A program made the translations under genes and the position numbers. Below the pieces are notes generated by a model. It had not been told where the DNA came from. It made no database searches and saw only the letters and a list, made by a program, of their open reading frames with translations. From a bacterium (lineage in GTDB: Bacteria; Verrucomicrobiota; Verrucomicrobiae; Limisphaerales; J093), in contig JAKCAB010000072.1 of the NCBI GenBank assembly GCA_021839785.1, forward strand, positions 1 through 5,071: 5,071 bases of DNA, read 5' to 3'. Shown one piece after another: positions 1 through 3,946 of the stretch (the stretch's first letter is position 1; each line of letters opens with the position of its first letter).

Positions 1-1
1 C

Positions 2-475
2 CGGGCGCTCAAGGCGGTGTGGCTGGCGAGCGAGGCGGACGTGCTCAGTTACCTGGACGTGGATCTCTCAACGGACCTCGCGCACCTGCCGGAACTGATC
101 GGCGTCGTGGCCGAAGGCCGGGCGGACTTGGCCCTCGGCTCGCGGTTGCTGCCGGCGTCGCGGACGACGCGGGGCTGGAAACGCGAGCTGCTCTCCCGCG
201 GTTACAACTGGCTTTTACACCGGGCGCTGGGGCTGCGGGTCACGGACGCCCAATGCGGGTTCAAGGCGATTTCCCGCCGCGCCGCGCAAGCGTTGTTGCC
301 GCCGGTACAAGACAGCGGTTTCTTCTTCGACACCGAACTGCTCGTGTTGGCGCAGCGACAGGGCTGGCGGATCGCCGAACTGCCCGTGCGTTGGGTGGAC
401 GCCCCCGACAGCCGGGTGCGCCTGCTGCGGACGATCGGGCAGGACTTGAAGGGGGTTTGGCGGCTGCGGCGCTGA
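2..475 (+). CDS. Family 2 glycosyltransferase, DPM1-like (5' partial)
   Basis: This is the C-terminal 157 residues of a GT-A fold glycosyltransferase of the dolichyl/polyprenyl-phosphate sugar synthase type. Such enzymes transfer a sugar from a nucleotide donor, usually to a lipid phosphate at the cytoplasmic membrane face. The frame is open to the left edge, and the GTG at 17 is internal because the upstream codons RALKA continue the family pattern. Counting from the first codon in the window, the metal/nucleotide-binding DVD lies at 19-21 within LDVDLSTD, GSR at 46-48, QCGFK at 84-88, the acidic FFFDTELL at 107-114, and the typical RWVDAPDSRV near 130-139. The protein ends at the usual place with no C-terminal membrane segments or GtrA-like fusion. 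The N-terminal nucleotide-binding strand is outside the window. The family is clear from the motifs. The donor sugar and acceptor cannot be told, and fabI 203 bp downstream gives no functional hint. Confidence 0.93.
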   Translation, partial: RALKAVWLASEADVLSYLDVDLSTDLAHLPELIGVVAEGRADLALGSRLLPASRTTRGWKRELLSRGYNWLLHRALGLRVTDAQCGFKAISRRAAQALLPPVQDSGFFFDTELLVLAQRQGWRIAELPVRWVDAPDSRVRLLRTIGQDLKGVWRLRR

Positions 476-678
476 GGCGACCTCCCTGGGCGGGCGACGT
501 GGCATGACCGGCCGCCCGACCAGCAAGGAAGCAGCGAGGCGCCGGTCGCGAAACCCGGTAACGACAAGGGCACCGCATGCCCGAAGCCGCTCCTCAAACC
601 AGGAAGTGAATTCCTGCAAATTCCGCTCTTGCCACGCGCTGGCCCCGCCCGTCACCCTTGTCCGACTCGACAACAACC

Positions 679-1449
679 ATGTCATCGCTCGCAGGTAAAA
701 TCGGCATCGTATTCGGGGTCGCCAACAAGCGGTCCATCGCGTGGACCATCGCCCAGGCGTGGGCCAAGGCCGGCGCCACCCTCGCCTTCACCTATCAGGG
801 CGCGCGGGTGAAGGAGAACGTCGAGGAACTGGCCGGCGCGTTCGGCGACGACACGATGATCCTCCCGTGCGACGTCACGCGGGACGACCAGATTGCCGCG
901 GTGTTCGACGCTGTCGGGAAAAAATTTGGCCGGCTGCACCTGATGCTGCATTCGGTGGCGTTCGCGCCGCGCGAGGCGCTCGAAGGCGAGTTCGTGAACA
1001 CCAGCCGCGAGGCGTTCCGGATCGCGCAGGACGTGAGTGCCTATTCGCTGGTGGCCCTGGCGCGCGCCGCCCGGCCGTTGATGACCAACGGCGGCAGCAT
1101 CATCGGCATGAGCTATTACGGCGCGGAGAAGGTGGTGCCGCATTACAACGTCATGGGCGTCGCCAAGGCTTCGCTCGAGGCCTGCACCCGCTATCTCGCC
1201 TACAACCTGGGACCGCAGAAAATCCGGGTAAACTGCATCAGCGCCGGGCCGGTGAACACCCTGGCCGCGCGCGGCATCAGCGGCTTCGTCGAGATGCTCC
1301 GGCATTACGAGGCCAGGGCGCCGCTCAAGCGCAACGTGACCGCCGACGAGCTGGGCGCCACCGGCCTGTTCCTGGCCACCGACGGCGCCGCCGCCATCAC
1401 CGGCCAGGTGCTGTACGTGGATTGCGGCTACCAGATCATGGGGATGTAG
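679..1449 (+). CDS. fabI: Enoyl-[acyl-carrier-protein] reductase FabI
   Basis: This cytoplasmic short-chain dehydrogenase family enzyme reduces trans-2-enoyl-ACP to acyl-ACP with NAD(P)H, the last step of each type II fatty-acid elongation cycle. The 256-residue product has the usual FabI length. Visible features are the variant Rossmann loop GVANKRSIAW at 13-22, TYQ at 38-40 (as in the NADH-using E. coli enzyme), CDV at 64-66, HSVAFAP at 91-97, and the FabI catalytic Tyr-x6-Lys as Y156 and K163. These are the same numbers as in E. coli FabI, which supports the ATG at 679. A TTG in frame at 658 would add seven residues with no family support. ISAGP and the C-terminal YVDCGYQIMGM complete the pattern. 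No Shine-Dalgarno or convincing promoter is seen in the 203 bp upstream. The gene faces aat convergently. The alanine in HSVAFAP is common in FabI proteins and is not by itself evidence of inhibitor resistance. Confidence 0.97.
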   Translation: MSSLAGKIGIVFGVANKRSIAWTIAQAWAKAGATLAFTYQGARVKENVEELAGAFGDDTMILPCDVTRDDQIAAVFDAVGKKFGRLHLMLHSVAFAPREALEGEFVNTSREAFRIAQDVSAYSLVALARAARPLMTNGGSIIGMSYYGAEKVVPHYNVMGVAKASLEACTRYLAYNLGPQKIRVNCISAGPVNTLAARGISGFVEMLRHYEARAPLKRNVTADELGATGLFLATDGAAAITGQVLYVDCGYQIMGM

Positions 1450-1462
1450 GCCGCGGTTGACG

Positions 1463-1484
1463 GCCGGCGCCGCACGGCACCGGC
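1463..1484. terminator. Possible bidirectional hairpin between fabI and aat
   Basis: The arms GCCGGCGCC and GGCACCGGC around a GCAC loop form a 9-bp stem with one mismatch. It sits in the 42-bp gap between the convergent stops of fabI and aat, where a shared terminator would be expected. Neither side has a T-tract, and such hairpins are easily formed in GC-rich DNA, so the call rests mainly on position. Confidence 0.28.
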
Positions 1485-1491
1485 GCGCACT

Positions 1492-2187
1492 TCAAACCGG
1501 CCGTGTCTCCGGATCGAACGAACACGGTAGGACCACCGCGGCGGCGAGCCGGTCCAGGTACGCGGTGCGTGAAATGGCTACCGCCCCCAGTTGCCGCGTG
1601 ATCGGCGTCAGCATCTGAATGTCGAACAGCGCAAAGCCCCGCGCCCGCAGGCGCTCGACCAGGTGCGCCAGCGCCACCTTCGAGGCGTCGCTCGCCCGGT
1701 GAAACATCGATTCGCCGGCGAACAAGCCGCCCACCGCCACGCCGTAAATGCCCCCGGCCAGTTTGTCGCCCAGCCAGCATTCCAAGCTGTGCGCATGGCC
1801 GGCCGCGTGCAGTCGCGTGTACGCCTCGATAAACTCCGGGCTGATCCACGTGCCCTCCCGGCCCGGCCCCGGCGCCGCGCAGCCGGCCATGACCTGGCGA
1901 AACGCGCGGTTCACCGTGACCCGGAACCGCCCCGACCGCAGCACCCGCGCCAGGCTGCGCGAGACGTGGAAGCCGTCCAGTTCGAAGATGCCGCGCGGGT
2001 CGGGCGACCACCAGGTGACCGGCTCGGCCGTCCACGGAAAGATGCCGCTCCGGTAAGCGAGCAGCAGCCGCGGCACCGAGAGATCGCCGCCTAACGCGAC
2101 CATGCCCGCGAAGCGCCCGGACCGCGCCGCTGTGCGCGGATCCGGGAACCAAAGCTCCGAACTCAGGAATGTCGGGACCTTACTCAT
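1492..2187 (-). CDS. aat: Leucyl/phenylalanyl-tRNA--protein transferase
   Basis: Aat transfers Leu or Phe from aminoacyl-tRNA to the N-terminus of proteins beginning with Lys or Arg, creating an N-degron for ClpS/ClpAP in the cytoplasm. The 231-residue product matches the family length (E. coli 234). Hallmarks in order are ALGGDLS at 31-37, GIFPW at 48-52, WWSPDPRG at 59-66, GTWISPEFIEAY at 112-123, GHAHSLECW at 130-138, GGIYGVAVGGLFAGESMF at 145-162 and FDIQM at 188-192. The Asp at 189 corresponds to the catalytic Asp of the E. coli DCQ motif. I chose the ATG at 2187 because alignment to the family begins there. The frame stays open to 2355, but that extension is translated from repeat copy A and resembles no Aat N-terminus. 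An ATG at 2208 is a minor alternative. No Shine-Dalgarno is evident. The gene is convergent with fabI and divergent from the lipoprotein gene. Confidence 0.97.
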   Translation of the reverse strand: MSKVPTFLSSELWFPDPRTAARSGRFAGMVALGGDLSVPRLLLAYRSGIFPWTAEPVTWWSPDPRGIFELDGFHVSRSLARVLRSGRFRVTVNRAFRQVMAGCAAPGPGREGTWISPEFIEAYTRLHAAGHAHSLECWLGDKLAGGIYGVAVGGLFAGESMFHRASDASKVALAHLVERLRARGFALFDIQMLTPITRQLGAVAISRTAYLDRLAAAVVLPCSFDPETRPV

Positions 2188-2239
2188 GCCATCGACCGAC
2201 GCCAACATGAACGCGGCGGGCCGCCCGGTCCAGCGACAG

Positions 2240-2327
2240 CGGCGCGCCGGTTTCCAACCGGCTTGAGGCGTAACCCGTTCCCTCGCGGCCGGCGCAGGTC
2301 CAAAGCCGGCTGGAAACCGGCGCGCCG
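2240..2327. repeat. Palindromic intergenic repeat, copy A
   Basis: This is an 88-bp element with 25-bp terminal inverted arms at 2240-2264 and 2303-2327 that match at 24 of 25 positions. Each arm begins with the 10-bp palindrome CGGCGCGCCG and contains a smaller hairpin: GCCGGTT, loop TCC, AACCGGC in the left arm, and GCCGGCT, loop GGA, AACCGGC in the right. The 38-bp centre is non-palindromic. A second copy lies at 3825-3911 with an identical left arm. There is no transposase and no evident target-site duplication. It resembles REP/BIME or MITE-like elements. I recall similar sequences between genes in verrucomicrobial genomes but cannot confirm this here. Confidence 0.88.
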
Positions 2328-2410
2328 AAAACTCGCACGTCTGGGACGCTGGCAACCTCTGCCTGCACCCGCCCAGCCTTAATCGTCAGGCAAGAAAAGC
2401 ACAAAAAGTC

Positions 2411-2452
2411 TTGACGCATAAAGCCCGTTATCGTAACGGGCTATAGCGTTAG
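2411..2452. promoter_or_regulatory. Extended hairpin overlapping a TTGACG box
   Basis: A perfect 9-bp stem (AGCCCGTTA at 2422-2430 and TAACGGGCT at 2434-2442) encloses a TCG loop. Outside it, TTGACG at 2411-2416 can pair with CGTTAG at 2447-2452 using two wobbles, extending the fold to about 42 nt. TTGACG also looks like a -35 box, but the hexamer 17 bp downstream (TAACGG) is a poor -10. An operator-like palindrome in a promoter, an RNA hairpin in the lipoprotein leader, or a recombination-site fragment are all possible. The structure itself is certain and its role is not. Confidence 0.4.
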
Positions 2453-2659
2453 CCTGGCAGGTCACATGAGCGCAGTTCACCTTAATTCGTGCAGCGAGCT
2501 TCCGGCGGAGTGGCTGTTGTCTTTTGTACTCGGGAGCGTGTTGGATCTCGCTGCTTCTCGCGTTGGGTGTCTTGCGTTGGCGACGCTGGCCACCAAGCAG
2601 CGCGGCACGTCGAACCGGGGAGCGTCAAAAAGCAATGTCCTATCAGTAATCACTCACTT

Positions 2660-3466
2660 ATGAAGACTCGGATTTTTACTGGCGTCTGCAAACTCTGCAA
2701 ACATTTCGGTACTTCGATGCTGACCGTTGCCGTCTGTGCCATGCTTGCGGGCTGCTCCGGCCCACCAGCGGCGGCCGATGGCAAGCAGGCTGTCCTCGAC
2801 AAAATCAAGACCGAATCAGAAGGGCGGATAGAACTGGCGTCCTTCGAGAAAACGAACGGCATGCAGGGAGAAATGGCGGGCGTGAAGACTTATGACTTGG
2901 AGTTCGAGGCCGAGATAACCTTCCTGGACAACTGCAAATGGTCCACGGGTCTGATTGCCGGTGACGGTGGCATGAGCTTCCACACCTACAAGCTCGCCGC
3001 CAACCCAAACTCTCCAATGGGTCTCATGGAAAACGTCATGAACGGCCCTGGAACCGAAGTCAAAAAAGGCGAGAGCTTCAACGTTTCCGGGGTGATCCGT
3101 TACCTAAACAAAGAGCGTGGTTGGTCAGCCGAACGCATCGACCTGAAAGGCGCAAAGCGCGCGGCTGAGGGCATCGAAGGTGACATGCAGAGGATTTCGC
3201 GCGCGATGCGGACTGGTGGAAAGGATGCGGCGAAAGTCGAAGCGGCGAAGCAAGCCTGTATCTTGAACCTCATGGCGATCGACAGCGCCAAGGACGGCTG
3301 GGCGGCAGTGAACCGCAAGGCTATTGGCAACGCGGTTGATGACACGGGGGTCAATTCCTATCTCAAGAACAGCGAGAGACCCAAGTGTCCCAGCGGTGGC
3401 ACATACACATACGGAACCGTTGGATCGAAACCTACCTGTTCAATTTCGGGGCACGCCCTAAAATGA
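2660..3466 (+). CDS. Lipoprotein with pseudopilin-like C-terminal tail
   Basis: The 268-residue product begins with a positively charged stretch, a hydrophobic segment (about 20-31) and a lipobox LAGC with the acylated Cys at 32, so an exported membrane-anchored lipoprotein is expected. The ATG at 2660 is the start that puts this signal peptide at the N-terminus; non-ATG starts further upstream would bury it. Residues 41-165 form a compact domain with alternating strands (KTYDLEFEAEITF at 76-88, DNCKW at 90-94). I recognise this only as the kind found in small bacterial lipoproteins, with no known activity. A helical, charged stretch (165-200) leads to a tail with Cys at 200, 243 and 260 in CILNLMAIDSAKDGWA, CPSGGTY and CSISGHAL. 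That pattern belongs to the C-termini of verrucomicrobial type II secretion-type pseudopilins, yet the prepilin N-terminal helix is missing. GC is markedly lower than in neighbouring genes. Function is unknown. Confidence 0.85.
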   Translation: MKTRIFTGVCKLCKHFGTSMLTVAVCAMLAGCSGPPAAADGKQAVLDKIKTESEGRIELASFEKTNGMQGEMAGVKTYDLEFEAEITFLDNCKWSTGLIAGDGGMSFHTYKLAANPNSPMGLMENVMNGPGTEVKKGESFNVSGVIRYLNKERGWSAERIDLKGAKRAAEGIEGDMQRISRAMRTGGKDAAKVEAAKQACILNLMAIDSAKDGWAAVNRKAIGNAVDDTGVNSYLKNSERPKCPSGGTYTYGTVGSKPTCSISGHALK

Positions 3467-3491
3467 CTTCGGAGTATGTCAAAGCTTTTGG

Positions 3492-3788
3492 GTGTCGGCG
3501 GCGCTCACGTCCAAGCGATTGCGAAGATACAGTTTTACCGGCACCGGTCGTCGAACACCTCCGCGGAGTGGGACATTTTCGCAACCCTTCTCTACAGCGA
3601 TGCGCCTCCCACGCGGGGTAACGTTGGGCTCGGTCGCGGAGTGGGCGTTCCGCGATAATATCTTGGGCGCCAAAGTGCCGGTGCCGGCGGAGTTCGGGGA
3701 GGATTCGGAGGAACTGCAAAGCCTCGGCTTGAAGAAGAAGTCCGAGCGCAAGCGCCCCATGCGCCGCCAGCCCGCCCCCGCGCCATAG
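3492..3788 (+). CDS. Small hypothetical protein, acidic then basic C-terminus
   Basis: This frame encodes 98 residues from a GTG at 3492, or 62 from the ATG at 3600 (residue 37). I do not recognise a named family. The part after 3600 looks genuinely coding: about 54 of 63 codons end in G or C, and it reads as a coherent protein, with DNILGAKVPVP at 55-65, the acidic run EFGEDSEE at 67-74 and LGLKKKSERKRP at 78-89, ending in an Arg/Pro/Ala tail. The first 36 residues are low-complexity Ser/Thr/Arg with weaker codon bias, so the shorter start may be the true one. There is no signal peptide or membrane segment. It begins 25 bp after the lipoprotein stop on the same strand and ends 36 bp before repeat copy B. 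A basic tail suggests nucleic-acid or ribosome contact, but this is only a guess. Confidence 0.5.
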   Translation: MSAALTSKRLRRYSFTGTGRRTPPRSGTFSQPFSTAMRLPRGVTLGSVAEWAFRDNILGAKVPVPAEFGEDSEELQSLGLKKKSERKRPMRRQPAPAP

Positions 3789-3824
3789 CCCGGCGCGCGG
3801 CGGTCCCAGCCGCAGCAATGCGTC

Positions 3825-3911
3825 CGGCGCGCCGGTTTCCAACCGGCTTAAGGCGCAATGCGTCTTCCACGGTCTGCTCAGATCCAAAGCCGGCTCCAAG
3901 CCGGCGCGCCG
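3825..3911. repeat. Palindromic intergenic repeat, copy B
   Basis: This 87-bp element is homologous to copy A at 2240-2327. Its left arm (3825-3849) is identical to that of copy A over 25 bp. The right arm (3887-3911) is its inverted partner with four differences, and the interior keeps shared islands such as AGGCG and TCCAAAGCCGGCT. The right-arm inner hairpin is GCCGGCT, loop CCA, AGCCGGC, a perfect 7-bp stem that differs from the left-arm stem by a paired change. It lies between the convergent 3' ends of the small hypothetical gene and the eCIS-like gene, so it could also serve as a transcription barrier. Confidence 0.88.
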
Positions 3912-3946
3912 ACAACCGAGTGGACCGGCCTGCGCCCGCAACCGGA

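Larger units (their letters stand above)
2188..2659. other. Divergent intergenic region with repeat, hairpin and weak attC-like fold
   Basis: These 472 bp separate aat (-) from the lipoprotein gene (+). The left part contains repeat copy A (2240-2327). From about 2380 rightwards the composition becomes less GC-rich, matching the lipoprotein gene. It holds a perfect 9-bp hairpin (2422-2442) overlapping a TTGACG box, a GCGTTAGCC sequence at 2447-2454, and an imperfect two-armed fold at 2478-2569. A 65-codon frame runs from an ATG at 2466 to a TGA at 2661-2663, overlapping the lipoprotein ATG as ATGA. I do not recognise its product and do not call it a gene. I see no tRNA, riboswitch or clear sigma-70 promoter with both boxes. 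Confidence 0.6.

Noticed and set aside
629..657. TTGCCA as a -35 box upstream of fabI
   Set aside because: No acceptable -10 hexamer lies at 16-18 bp; the matching position is GC-rich.
658..678. TTG start adding seven residues to FabI
   Set aside because: The ATG at 679 gives FabI numbering identical to E. coli at Y156 and K163, and the added residues have no family support.
949..969. Alanine in HSVAFAP of FabI as a drug-resistance change
   Set aside because: E. coli has Gly at the equivalent position, but Ala is ordinary in many sensitive FabI enzymes such as that of Staphylococcus aureus.
2089..2097. GCCTAACGC resembling the 5' end of an attC
   Set aside because: It encodes part of the conserved ALGGD motif of Aat, so its sequence is explained by the protein.
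3623..3629. GTTGGGC as the 3' end of an attC closing a cassette with the lipoprotein gene
   Set aside because: It lies inside the small coding frame. The only partner-like sequence (GCCCTAA at 3455-3461) would make a site of about 175 bp that overlaps the lipoprotein stop, and no inner arms pair.
3479..3760. Minus-strand frame opposite the small hypothetical gene
   Set aside because: The plus frame has strong GC3 bias and a coherent charged tail. The minus frame shows no recognisable pattern, though I cannot fully exclude it.
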